In this document: in pieces, positions 22,209 through 31,800 of the stretch
Numbering within the stretch: the first letter of the stretch is position 1
How the letters are laid out: every line of letters starts with the position of its first letter
Origin: Roridomyces roridus
Taxonomy: Eukaryota; Basidiomycota; Agaricomycetes; Agaricales; Mycenaceae
Assembly (NCBI GenBank): GCA_029378245.1
Contig: JARKIF010000036.1
Location: forward strand, 1 to 64,000
Direction of reading: 5' to 3'
Length of the DNA stretch: 64,000 nucleotides
The notes under the pieces: generated by a model
What the model was told of the DNA's origin: nothing
Database searches by the model: none
The model's input: only the letters and a program-made list of their open reading frames with translations
Position numbers and translations under genes: made by a program

Positions 22209-23619
22209 CTAAACAACCCTGGCAAACTTTTTCTCCGCATCCAAACACCACAACGCCAGCTCCAATCCCTTCTGCTTCACCGCCCTCGCACGCCCCAACT
22301 CCACTTCAGTAAAGGTCCTCTGTGTCAGCCGGAGCTGAACACGCTCGAGCGACTCCAAACGCGACTCGAGCATGTCGAGCAACGCAACATTGCTGAAGAG
22401 ATACGACCCCGATATATTGAGGTTCTTGAGCTCTGGGAGCATCGTCGTACCCTCGGTCAACGGCGCCAGGAGTTTGTTGGTGATCGCACCCGGCCTCAGG
22501 TTGTGCAGGTCAAGCGTATGCAGGCCCGGTAGCAGGGCAAGCAAATCGATGAGCTCGGACGAAGTGATGACGACGTCCTCCATCTGAAGTGTATGAGGAC
22601 GACACGCCGAGCGTTCGACGAACGCCGTCCACGCTCCCTGACTCTGCATCACCTTCCCCGCGACTATGGCGAGCAATTGAACATTTGGAGCGGTGATGAA
22701 TTCGAGCATGAGTGGGAAGGTGGAGAGCACCGCCGCGCTGACCTCCACTCGGCTGACGCCGTCTGGGACGACTTTACCCCAGAAGGCGGAGTCTGCAGGG
22801 ATGGAGAGCGTGTGCAGGTTGGGGCATTGAGCGGCGAAGTTCAGGTTGAACCACGAGGAGATGATGAGTGTTTTGATTTGTGAGAGAGGGAGGAGAGGGG
22901 AAACGTCCGATGGGAGGGCAAGCTTGAGCCGCGTGAGACGGGGCGCGATCTCGAAGTAGTCGGGGCGCACGGTCTCGGGGAGGAAGGGGGAGTCCCATTC
23001 TTCGGCGATGTAGAATTCGAGGCTCGAGAGTAGCGGCAGACGCCCGCGGATGGCGGAGAGTGCTGAGAGGTGGGAGGGCTCGAGTGTTAGACGAAGACTG
23101 GCCCAGCGGTCGCTGCTCTCGACAAGCTGGTGAAGAATTCCGGAATGTATTGTCCCCGGCCGGAGAGCGCGAATTTCGATGGACAACGGAAACTGCTTGG
23201 ACCGCTCCAAGTACATCTCGAGGAGGCGCGCGACGAGGGAGGGCGATGCTGAAGAGCGCCAAGAAATCCGGTGTGGAGAGCAACGTATCACGCCAGTAGT
23301 GCGATACAGCCCAGACCGGACTGGTACCTCTGCCACCGAAATGTGCTGTTGCGGACTCGGGGCCTCGAGAGATGCCGGCGGCATGCAGATTGGGCTGCAT
23401 GACTATCGCCGAGAGGATCTCTGGTGGGAGACGACGTACGGGGGCAAACAAGGACGAGAGAAGAGCGATTTCAGCGCGCAGTCCCGCGGCGTTCGCTGCG
23501 TCGGGGTCCTCGTCGACGCGATGCTGCAGGTCGGATATTGCCTGTCGGATGGCGGCGCGTTCTTGTTCATTTCGAGGGACAATATTGTCTCGACAGGACG
23601 AGAGGTAGGGGTTGTTCAT
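22209..23619 (-). pseudogene. F-box/LRR family A paralogue 3, broken by an 11-bp deletion
   Basis: Starts at 23619 with MNNPYLSSCRDNI and keeps the family frame through the F-box-like RRLPPEILSAI and DTLLSTPDFLALFSIALP. There about 11 bp present in the intact copies (the GGAGATAACC region) are missing, near 23240. The frame shifts, and the family sequence resumes in another frame with VARLLEMYLERSKQFPLSI and runs cleanly to LALWCLDAEKKFARVV at 22209. Everything else is well preserved, so inactivation is recent. The damaged frame would give a truncated F-box-only product with an unrelated tail. Confidence 0.82.
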
Positions 23620-23939
23620 GGTGGTTGGGGAGGAGGGATTCCAAGCTTTCCTATGACCCAGAACGTTTGGGCGCTCCGAGGTTGCCGAGCAAAAGCGGGT
23701 CGGATCACTTGGGCGCCCCAGTTTTGATCGGAAACAATCATGCCGATACTGTTCAATCTCTTTCCAATTCCACCACCGCTCCCATCGCCGCCCAATTTCA
23801 ACAGACGGAGAAGTGATCCCGATCGCACACCCGAAGGAATCCACATTGAACCTAGGGAAAACTCTGTCTACTTTGGTTTGTCAATTTGTCAACATCAGGC
23901 CCAGTTCACCCCCTGTGACACCCGCCTGAAGCTGCCTCC

Positions 23940-24170
23940 AGATCTCAATCCTTTGTGAGTTCCAGAACGACATCGAGGGAAAGTTCGCAAACAAAATGGT
24001 GGTTTTGGAGCGAGAGGGAATAATCAATGTCAAACTTTAACAATCTGGTCAATTATGTATCTCACACCGGAGTCCAAGGATTTGGCTCGCATTTTAAATG
24101 GTGCAGGAGGTCCGAAGTGAATACCTATCCCTTTAGCTCCGAAACTAAAAACCACCGCAAGGGTAGATCT
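23940..24170 (-). pseudogene. F-box family C 5'-end relic 1
   Basis: On the minus strand, the promoter-to-exon-1 sequence of the F-box gene at 31717 is recognisable: AATGCGAGCCAAATCCTTGG, TTGACCAGATTGTT, and then TTTGCGAACTTTCCCTCGAT followed by GTCGTTCTGGAACTCAC. The start codon region reads ATTTTG instead of ATGTCG, and one C is missing in the CCCC run. Confidence 0.6.
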
Positions 24171-24186
24171 TGATTACTTACCATGG

Positions 24187-24400
24187 GTCGACCCCGACTC
24201 GAACGGGTTCTCTTGTTGAGTGCCAGTGCATCGAACGCCGGTAAGAAACTGGGAAAGCACCCTTTATATGCAGCTCCGTTGTTAGTTCCAAGACGACATG
24301 GAGGGGAAGTGGGAAGAGGCTCAAAAAGCGGTCACAACGTGACGATGTATGAGTCAACCCCGAATCGAACGGGTTGTGACTGGCTTCGAACGAGGTTTGG
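24187..24400 (-). pseudogene. F-box family C 5'-end relic 2 with repeated upstream motif
   Basis: Minus strand holds CCCCTCCATGTCGTCTTGGA followed by ACTAAC, equivalent to the FPLDVVLELTK codons of the gene at 31717. The element CCCGTTCGATTCGGGG lies upstream (24356-24375) and a variant lies downstream (24191-24209). Not a functional frame. Confidence 0.55.
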
Positions 24401-24609
24401 TGTTGCTGCCGCGGTCTCTCTCATATTCATTTCGATGTTCACCCAATTTCCCACCATCGCTGCCAAAATTCAAAAGACGGAGAAGTTAACCCATACACGA
24501 CGGAAACCACATGGAATCTGGGTAAAATCCTGTCGCGCGTCTACCTTGGTTTGACAACATCATGCCAATCCAACCCCAATCCGCCAATCTACTCGCTGTG
24601 AGTCGGAGT

Positions 24610-24770
24610 GACACCCTACCTTCAGATCCAACTCCTTTGTTCACTCCAAGACGACATCGAGGGGAATCTCGTGAACGAGGGAACAAGTAATCAATGCCCA
24701 GCAATGTGGTCGACTAACTCCCAGCGAGGACTTGCTCGCAATTTACAGAGGGCTCGCGAAGCGCATCCTG
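24610..24770 (-). pseudogene. F-box family C 5'-end relic 3
   Basis: Minus strand shows CATTGATTACTTGTTCCCTC, then ATTCCCCTCGATGTCGTCTT and GGAGTGAACAAAGGAGTTGG. This parallels exon 1 at 31717 with a stop in place of the Leu codon. Confidence 0.55.
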
Positions 24771-24969
24771 ACATTGGATCGAAAGGCAGACTATATACAT
24801 AAATTCAAATGCAAGAAAGGATTGTCTCCTTTTACGGACACGCCAGATGCCAGGGCTTCACGCAGATGTCCGTCCGTGTTCAAGATCTCTTCTACTACAA
24901 GTGTTCATCTTCGCCGCCTGTAAAGAAAATCAGCCAAATCTTCGCATCACGAGGCATGGAATCCTTGCC

Positions 24970-25350
24970 TCAGACTCCCGTCAATACTAGCAAACCACGA
25001 CTTTCCAAAGAGTACAATGACGCTCGAGTCGTTTCCGCCCACTCAAGGAATGATTGGGGGTCGGCAACATCATCATGCCTCTTCGACATCCGGATTTCTA
25101 CCGTCTGCAAAGACGGGAGATCGCAGAGGAGAGATTCCGCCGCATTGTTCAGGACGGTCACATCGACCGTGCAGGGTGTCAACTCTGTTTTGAACGTGAT
25201 TTCTTGGAGTTGTGAGTTTCTGGGGCAGAGCCTGAAAAACTCGAGCAGTTCTTCACTCCATCTCAATGCGAACACCTCGAGTGAACGAAGCTTGGGCGTT
25301 ATATACGATGTGAAATTCGAAGCTAAAGCCGAACTCGTGAGGTTCCTGGG
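24970..25350 (-). pseudogene. LRR/F-box C-terminal exon fragment, type D
   Basis: Minus-strand frame beginning after an acceptor-like CCCCAG: RNLTSSALASNFTSYITPKL, RSLEVFALRWSEELLEFF, LPSLQTVEIRMSK, and ending LESRGLLVLTGV with a stop at 24970. The leucine pattern and the 'ESRGLL' ending are typical of Agaricomycete F-box/LRR C-termini. No F-box or start was found upstream to 25919, so it is probably a fragment. Confidence 0.5.
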
Positions 25351-25439
25351 GTATGGGCGATATATTGTGCAAAAATTAGCAAGATTTTACAGGTTTTTTG
25401 CAGGCAACTTACATCTCACGCTCATCTTTCGGTGAGCTT

Positions 25440-25919
25440 GCATCCCAAATCGGTCGCATGTTGCCCATGGCTCGCATCCCCGCCGGGGGTATCAGTATCT
25501 TCTGATTTGATCGGGATCAATCCGGCCCCTCGGCGCCGCCCCACGGAAGGATGAACATCGGATTGGACAGCGGGATTGAGACGGGATGCATCTGGCAAGC
25601 GTCCGGTATGCTATATGGTTAGTTTTGATGCCACTCGTCTCCACAGAACTGAAGATTGCTTGTGTTAGTTCAAATTTTTATCTGTACCCCATTATGAAGG
25701 TCATACGACCGGGACAGTTGCAGGGGAGTCGGAAACACAGTCTACAGTATGTGGAATACCATTCTGTGTGTGTTTGAACCTTGAGAGTATGCCCCGGGGC
25801 ATTTTAGTGCTCAGAGATGAGTGAAATCATCATAAATGATCGCCAATTTCCATTTGTGGAATTCGGCAAGGAAGGATCATCAATTTTCAAATCACTCCCA
25901 TCAAACCTCAGAAATTTCT
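25440..25919. other. Intergenic, no gene recognised
   Basis: AT-richer than its surroundings; no convincing frame. Confidence 0.4.
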
Positions 25920-26954
25920 CTACCACCAACTCCATTTCTGCATCCAATTGAACATGAAAGCATCCCATACTGGGTTGCGAGCTTGCTCACCACACATGTA
26001 ACCCACGCTCAAGGTTGTAAGCTTTTCGACACCCAACATGTCAGTTGCAACTGAAAACCCTGCGACCAAATGAGATGTACCTGCCATGAATTTTTGCACA
26101 GTATATGTGCCATACTGGGGCGCGAAGAGGATCAAACACTTACGTGCAAGTATAAGAGTAATGAGATTTTCGAGCGCTGGGACAACATCTGAACCAAACT
26201 TCCAACCATTCATCCTCGGAACTAATATTGCCAGCTTGGTAAGGCCAGACAAATCGATTCGAGGGTGAATAAAATGGGACGTGCATGTATCGCCAGATAT
26301 TTCGGAGACAGAGAGGGTTGTGAGTTTGGGGCGCCAAGCCCGCGACTGCGGCCATGACTCGTCTTCATGTGTGGGATCAATGGACACACATGAGAGTTGC
26401 AGCCACTTCGGGGAAGTAGCGTCACAGAAAAGCGACAGCAGTTCCCGTGGTGAGCGCATGGTAATCCATTGCAGCTGAACGAACCGCAAAGTTGGCGAGG
26501 AAAACACAGCGGTTAGGGCTGAACGAAGGGAGCGGCTGAGTCGGCTCCAATTCAACTTCCAGCCGGCAGTCTCCCGGGCTGACTTGTCGACAAGAGAGAT
26601 ATGGTTCAGAGTGAGGAGAGGAAGAACCAGCGAGAGCGTCCTCCCAGACATGATCCACGAAGGATCATTTGCTGTCACCTGGTCTTTGACCCGCACCTTC
26701 AATACGATGTGCAGCTGTCGGACGTAGGAAGCCAGATGAGAAGATGAAGAGAGTTGTTTGTAGAATCTCTGGCATGGGTTGTCTCCGCTATGGCTCGGCG
26801 TAGGCGGCAGGATTTCGATGCTTCTGAAGAGGAGCATCTGGGAGGGACGGACGAATGCTTGTGCCGTTAAAGAGCAGGATTTGAGACTAGGGGCGTCGCC
26901 CGCAAGATTGCCGACAATGAGATCGATGAGCTCCTGCGGTACTGGCGGGCTCAT
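25920..26954 (-). CDS. F-box-like protein, type E, intact
   Basis: Single-exon frame of 344 residues from ATG 26954. The N-terminus VPQELIDLIVGNLAGDAPSL followed by KSCSLTAQAFVRPSQ and LLFRSIEI is the usual F-box-like start in mushrooms (P-Q-E-L-I-D-x-I-V, then C-x-L-x-x-x-x-F). Weak leucine-rich repeats follow (LRFVQLQWITMRSP, LTTLSVSEIS, LTKLAILVP). No frameshift is visible. Role inferred as an SCF adaptor; target unknown. It is not close in sequence to families A-D here. Confidence 0.7.
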   Translation of the reverse strand: MSPPVPQELIDLIVGNLAGDAPSLKSCSLTAQAFVRPSQMLLFRSIEILPPTPSHSGDNPCQRFYKQLSSSSHLASYVRQLHIVLKVRVKDQVTANDPSWIMSGRTLSLVLPLLTLNHISLVDKSARETAGWKLNWSRLSRSLRSALTAVFSSPTLRFVQLQWITMRSPRELLSLFCDATSPKWLQLSCVSIDPTHEDESWPQSRAWRPKLTTLSVSEISGDTCTSHFIHPRIDLSGLTKLAILVPRMNGWKFGSDVVPALENLITLILARKCLILFAPQYGTYTVQKFMAGTSHLVAGFSVATDMLGVEKLTTLSVGYMCGEQARNPVWDAFMFNWMQKWSWW

Positions 26955-27254
26955 TGTGACTGAGGTGGCAAGATGGTGGTGGAAGGCAAGTCACGGACAA
27001 ATACATCCACACTGATGGCGCATCATGATTGGCTGGGGTCATCGACAACACCGGGCCTCGTTCAAATCTGTCCATGTACTCTTGAGCGATCGGCCGCCTG
27101 CGCGCAGTCAAGAAAGACGGGAACGTGTATATGCCAGCCAGCACCGTTACATACTTGTCAAGCAAAAAGCAACACTTGAGCGACACACATGAAGAACCTG
27201 AACCAGGGTATTCGCCTTGAGCTGCATATTTAAAATCAGCGCTCTTCCGCCTTT

Positions 27255-27560
27255 GTTAGTTCCAAGACGACAGAACGATCAAAAGAGGGCACAACGTCAA
27301 CGCATGAGTAGGCCCCGAATCGAACGGGTTCTGACTTGTAGTGCCAGTGCTTCGAACGCCGGTAAGAAACTGGGAACGCACCCTTTAGATGGAGCTCCTT
27401 CGTTAGTTCCAAGACGACATGGAGGGAGGGGAAGTGGGAAGAGGTTCAAAAAGCGATCACGGCGTCAACACATGAGTCGATCCCGAATCGAACGGGTTGT
27501 GACTGGCTTCAAACGAGGTTTGCTGTGCCTTGTTGCTGCCGCGGTCTCTCTGATATGCAT
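27255..27560 (-). pseudogene. F-box family C 5'-end relics 4 and 5, tandem
   Basis: Two head-to-tail minus-strand units of about 170 bp. Each has CCCGTTCGATTCGGGG or a one-base variant (27481-27498 and 27313-27330), then a GTCGTCTTGGAACTAACAAA-type remnant of F-box exon 1. Between them is CCGGCGTTCGAAGCACTGGC, which also precedes the motif upstream of the gene at 31717. The units closely repeat those at 24187-24400. Confidence 0.55.
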
Positions 27561-27679
27561 GTCGATTCTCAGTGCGATGGCGATGAATGTAATGTACATG
27601 CCACATAGTTGTACAAGTATTCCTTCCATTTTTACGCAGATGGGCCACCCTCGGGCCTCGACGTCAGCGCTTTCCTCAT

Positions 27680-29911
27680 TCACAACACCCTCGAAACCCG
27701 CATCGGACTGCCCTTCTTCCCGGACGGCATAAGCGGCATCAGGGTAACCGCATGCCTCGGCAGAATCTCATCGTCCTCGGGCAAGGAAAAGGAGAACTTG
27801 CTCACGAGCTCGGAGAGGAGGACTTGCATTTCGACCACCCTGTACGTGTGTTGTGTTGAACTTCACTTTGAATGAAAGGAGGGCAGGAAAACACTCACGC
27901 GAAGCGCCATCTGAAACCGCCGTCAATATCGGGAAGGAATTTTGATTGGAGGCGCTCACTCACCCAAGACAAGTCCGCGGTCCAGCGAAGAATGTCAACC
28001 TACATAAAAAAATCAGGTGAAGAGCAGAGAAAACAAAAGCAGCGCTCACAAATTCGCATACGGTCCAATATGCGGAAGCTCCCCCGCCTTGTTCAACTCC
28101 CCATCATCAAGCCACCTCCGCGGTCTGAACTCCTGGGCGTCTGCGCCCCAGATAGCTTCCGATCTAACCCAGGTTACTGAGTGGTATGTAGCTTGAATTG
28201 ATTCCAAACCCACCGTTGATACGACCCAATAGCAATGGTCGCAAGCTGCCCCTTCTTCACGGGCAACTTTGTGATCTGCTCGCCCGTAGTGAGTGTTATC
28301 GGGAACTTGAGCGGGAGGAACGTGTCTTCGACCGCCATCGACTCGGCGAGCGGCTCGGCGGGCCAGAGTCGGAGGGTTTCCTACGCAAGGGCTCATCGTC
28401 GTATCCATGAACTGTGGAGGAACGGACCTTGATGAACGCGTTCAAGAGCGGTAAGCTATCATACGCGGCTCCGCTCCCTCCACCACCACCAAGCGGGCTC
28501 GAATGAATCTCCTCGCGAAGCTCCTTCTGAAACTGGGGATGTTTTGCCAACTCGCGCAGTCCGAATGCAAGGGAATTTGACTGTAAAAGAGCGTTACTTC
28601 AACCAGAAGCAAGCACAGAGAGGGTACTCACAGTTGTATCCTGTCCCGCCAACAGAAGCACCGCCGTCTGCGCGACAATCTCATCCTTCTCCAAGAAATA
28701 CTTTCCCTTCTCCGACATTTCAGAATTCACTGGAAACAAATTCATACTCAGTCCTCGAACAACACCGCAGAACCGAAATCGTACTCACAAAAAGTCCCGA
28801 ACAAATCCCCATCCTCACTGCCCACCTCCAGTCCCTTCTCCCTCGCCCTAACACGCTCTTTCAACATCCTCGTTCCGAGCTCGTGCGTCAACCTGTGCGA
28901 CGTCCCGAGCGCACTGGATACGTTTGGTGGGAGGATCAAGTTGAACATCTCGGGCGAGAGGGGGATGTAGTGCATTAGCGTGTCGAGGAGGACGTTGGCG
29001 CGGGTGCGGGGGCCGAAGGTCGCGCTGAGTGCGGATGCGTTGTTACATATTGCAACTGTGCAGAGGGAGGTAATAACTCACTATAAATCACTGTGATTTT
29101 CCACTAAATCCGCGCCGAGGTCTTGGAGGGAACACCCGAACACGGCTTGACTGATGGCGCTCATGGTAGCTCGGACCAAAGCCGGCGACATGTCGACTTG
29201 AGATGTCGACAGTAAGGACTCCTCCAATTCGGAGGTCAACTGGGAACGCGGTTAAGCAAACAACAAAAGACACAGTTCAAACGCACCATGGCAGCTGTGC
29301 GCTCAAACAACGGTACAAGCCGACGCATCGCACCCGAAGAAAAGGCGGGATTCATGACGGCGCGCGCTCGTCGGTGGTCGTCCCCTGCCATCACACGAAA
29401 GTTCTTCAAGATCAAGTACAAGGTCATGTCCGAAAGTGGCACACCTTTGACAGAGATAACACTGTCTTGTCCAAACAGCGCGGTAGCCGCATGCTGCACG
29501 TTCGGCGTGCGCGAGAACGTACTGCTGGTGAGGATGTGCTGCAACGCTTGGGGGTCGGAGACCATCAGTCGATTGGTCTGCATTTAAATTTTTATGTCAA
29601 AACCCGAGAACCGAAGGGGGACTCGGAGCCCACGCACCCCAAAACACCCCTTGACGCGGTATACAGCCCCGTACCGTCTCTGCCACTCAAACTCATGTTC
29701 GCCCCAGGAATTGCAGACGGATATATCGAGGAGGTTGCCTAAACGCGGTCATCGATGAGTTGGGGCCTTTCAGCAGACACTTCGAACCGTAAAGCCAAGA
29801 GGAGGAGGGTGGGCCGGGAACCTGCTCCACGGCGCTGCGCCGGCGGAATAGGGTGAGTCGCAAGACGATCGCGGTGGCGAGGAGGAAAGCAAGGGTGGAT
29901 GTGAGAGCCAT
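27680..29911 (-). CDS. Cytochrome P450 monooxygenase with a 12-nt micro-exon
   Basis: Multi-exon gene from ATG 29911. Anchor segment LTSTLAFLLATAIVLRLTLF, then VPGPPSSSWLYG spliced to NLLDISVCNSWGEHEFEWQ. Later marks: GDDHRRARAVMNPAF (C-helix), LLAGQDTT (I-helix), KETLRLWPAEP (ExxR: ETLR), and the haem loop FFAGPRTCLGWRFA. The haem loop is assembled from three exons. One ends ...TGTCTTGG near 27969, the next is a 12-nt exon at 27899-27910 (ATGGCGCTTCGC), and the last runs 27839-27680 (VVEMQVLLSELVSKF...). Phases agree only with this structure. The substrate is unknown. A frame-blind gene finder would probably lose the haem cysteine here. Confidence 0.82.
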
Positions 29912-30501
29912 GGTGTGTGGGTGAGAGGTTTCACGGTCTTAAATGGCGTGGATTTGGGTCATGTGCGGACTAAAGGTGAGATAGTGGTGTCCCACCGTCC
30001 CGGGATGATGTTATGCGAAATACGTAGGAAGCGCGAAAGGGGCGAGGATTCAATCAAACTAAGCTTTTACAAGGGCGCCAAATGAGCAGTGGCAACTGTG
30101 CCAGAGAGAGAGAGCTCTGTTTGCTGTATTGACCAGTGAGAGCTTCGGGAGAGTGGCGTAAGGAATTTGGTGTCCTGGGAGCAGTGGGAATTCCGGCGGC
30201 CGCTCTATATATGTAGGGCCAAGAAGAAGGCGGGAGAGCACGATGAATAGGCAGAGGATGAGCAAGCCTGCCGGGCGAGCGGACCAGGGAGGAGATTCTG
30301 CCCAAAAGGGAGGATTCCTGCCCGGGACTTGGGCAGGGAATTTGTGAGAAATTTGCTAGAAGTCTTGAAGCTGTTGTGCTGAAGTTATTCACCATCGAGG
30401 CAGAGAGCAAGCGGTTTTGCCGAAGGCTGTGTCGCGCGCCCATCACCGCCGCTCAATGTCATCATCTCCACGTCTCTTGCTCTCATCCACGACTGCGCAC
30501 G
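29912..30501. promoter_or_regulatory. Divergent intergenic region between P450 and KDEL receptor
   Basis: 590 bp between two start codons on opposite strands, so both promoters should lie here. I see no clear TATA pair or palindrome. A short GAGAGAGAGAG run lies near 30102-30114. Confidence 0.5.
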
Positions 30502-31364
30502 ATGAATATCTTCCGACTGCTGGGTGACCTGGCCCATCTGCTCTCCAAAGGCATCCTTATATGGTCCATCCACTCCAACAAAAGCGCCCAGGGCATTTCA
30601 TTCCTCACACAGGGCATGTACGCGCTCGTCTTTCTTGGACGCTACACCGACCTGCTGCACTTTATCTCATTCTACAACACCCTTCTCAAGATCGTCTACA
30701 TCCTCACGGCGCTCTACGTGCTAGTCCTCATGCAGTGGGTCTACCCTCGCACGCAGGAGGGACCCTTGGCTTGGCGTGCTGCGGGAATATCACTAGGCGG
30801 GTCCCTCGTCTTTGCCCTGCTTTTTAACTACCAGTTTACGCTGTACGAGGTGCGCTATAATACTCTCCTCACTGCAGCTTCTTTTCTAATCGCACAAAGA
30901 TCCTCTGGTCCTTCTCCATCGCCCTCGAATCCGTCTGCGTCATCCCACAACTCATCCTCCTCCGCCAAACGACCGTACCCACAGTCATAACCTCCTACTA
31001 TCTCCTCGCCCTCGGATCCTACCGCGCACTGTACATCCCCAACTGGGTTTGGCGCTACCTGTTCGACAACCTGGTCGACCCCATAGCCGTCACATGCGGC
31101 ATCCTGCAAACCGCCATGTATCTCGACTTTGCTCGAGTTTACTATGGAAGGCAGCGTATCAAGCTGCGCGGCGGGGTCGTTGTTGATTCGGAGGACTTTG
31201 AGAGGGGGTGGTTTACGCGGTGGGTTAGTGGGAAGGGAGAGCCTGAGGCGGAGGTTGGTGAGAGGGCGAGAGATGAGGAGGGGGCGATTGCTCTGCCGCC
31301 GGATGAAGATGGGCAGACGGTGCCTCCACCCGTCGTGCATGCTGAGACAACCCCAGCTGCGTAA
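30502..31364 (+). CDS. ERD2: ER lumen protein-retaining (KDEL) receptor with long C-terminal extension
   Basis: Two exons, 30502-30849 and 30900-31364, intron 30850-30899 (GTGCGC...AAAG), phases 0, total 270 codons before the stop. The start MNIFRLLGDLAHLLSKGILI and later RYTDLLHFISFYNTLLKIVY, SYYLLALGSYRALYIPNWVW and RYLFDNLVDPIAVTCGI match ERD2 family signatures, with seven hydrophobic segments. The receptor cycles between Golgi and ER and retrieves HDEL/KDEL proteins. Most members have about 210-220 residues. Here about 50 extra acidic, Pro-rich residues follow the last membrane segment (GEPEAEVGERARDEEGA...), in the place of the usual short Lys-rich retrieval tail. Segment 2-3 (TQEGPLAWRAA) also differs somewhat from the common sequence. 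Confidence 0.9.
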
Positions 31365-31479
31365 AATGGTGGGGGGTTACTACAGTCCGATTTCGGACGA
31401 TGGGGCATGTATATTAGACTTAGGATTATAGGATCGCACTGAACATCGAGATGAATCGAATTAGAGAGACCGCGGCAGC

Positions 31480-31537
31480 CACAGCAAAGCCGGCGTTTGA
31501 AGCACTGAACCAGTTACCACCCGTTCGATTCGGGGTC
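31480..31537 (+). promoter_or_regulatory. Repeated upstream module of F-box family C (CCCGTTCGATTCGGGG)
   Basis: CCGGCGTTTGAAGCACTG at about 31489-31506 is followed by ACCCGTTCGATTCGGGG at 31519-31535, roughly 180-200 bp above the ATG at 31717. The same pair occurs on the minus strand in the relics near 24.2-24.4 kb and 27.3-27.5 kb. The core has a short stem (CCCG/CGGG) around a TTCGATT loop, like a tRNA T-arm or Pol III B box. Confidence 0.45.
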
Positions 31538-31800
31538 GACTCATTATTCTCCTCTCTTCAGTCCCTTTTTTCAGTCTCCGGTTTGTAGCGATAGATGATA
31601 TTCACTATGAACCTCCTGCACTGGTTACAATGCGAGCCAAGTCCTTGGGCTTTTTGCTGTAAGTACCTCAACCAGATTGTTTGGCCTTGATTACTCCCTC
31701 TTGCTCCACAACCACCATGTCGTTCGCAGACTTTCCCCTCGATGTCGTCTTGGAACTCACGAAAGACTTGGATCTTTCGGATGCTTTAAATCTTGCTGCT

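Noticed and set aside
27768..27959. Apparent loss of the P450 haem cysteine (frame without the Cys motif)
   Set aside because: Splicing through the 12-nt micro-exon restores FFAGPRTCLGWRFA, so the gene is not broken here.
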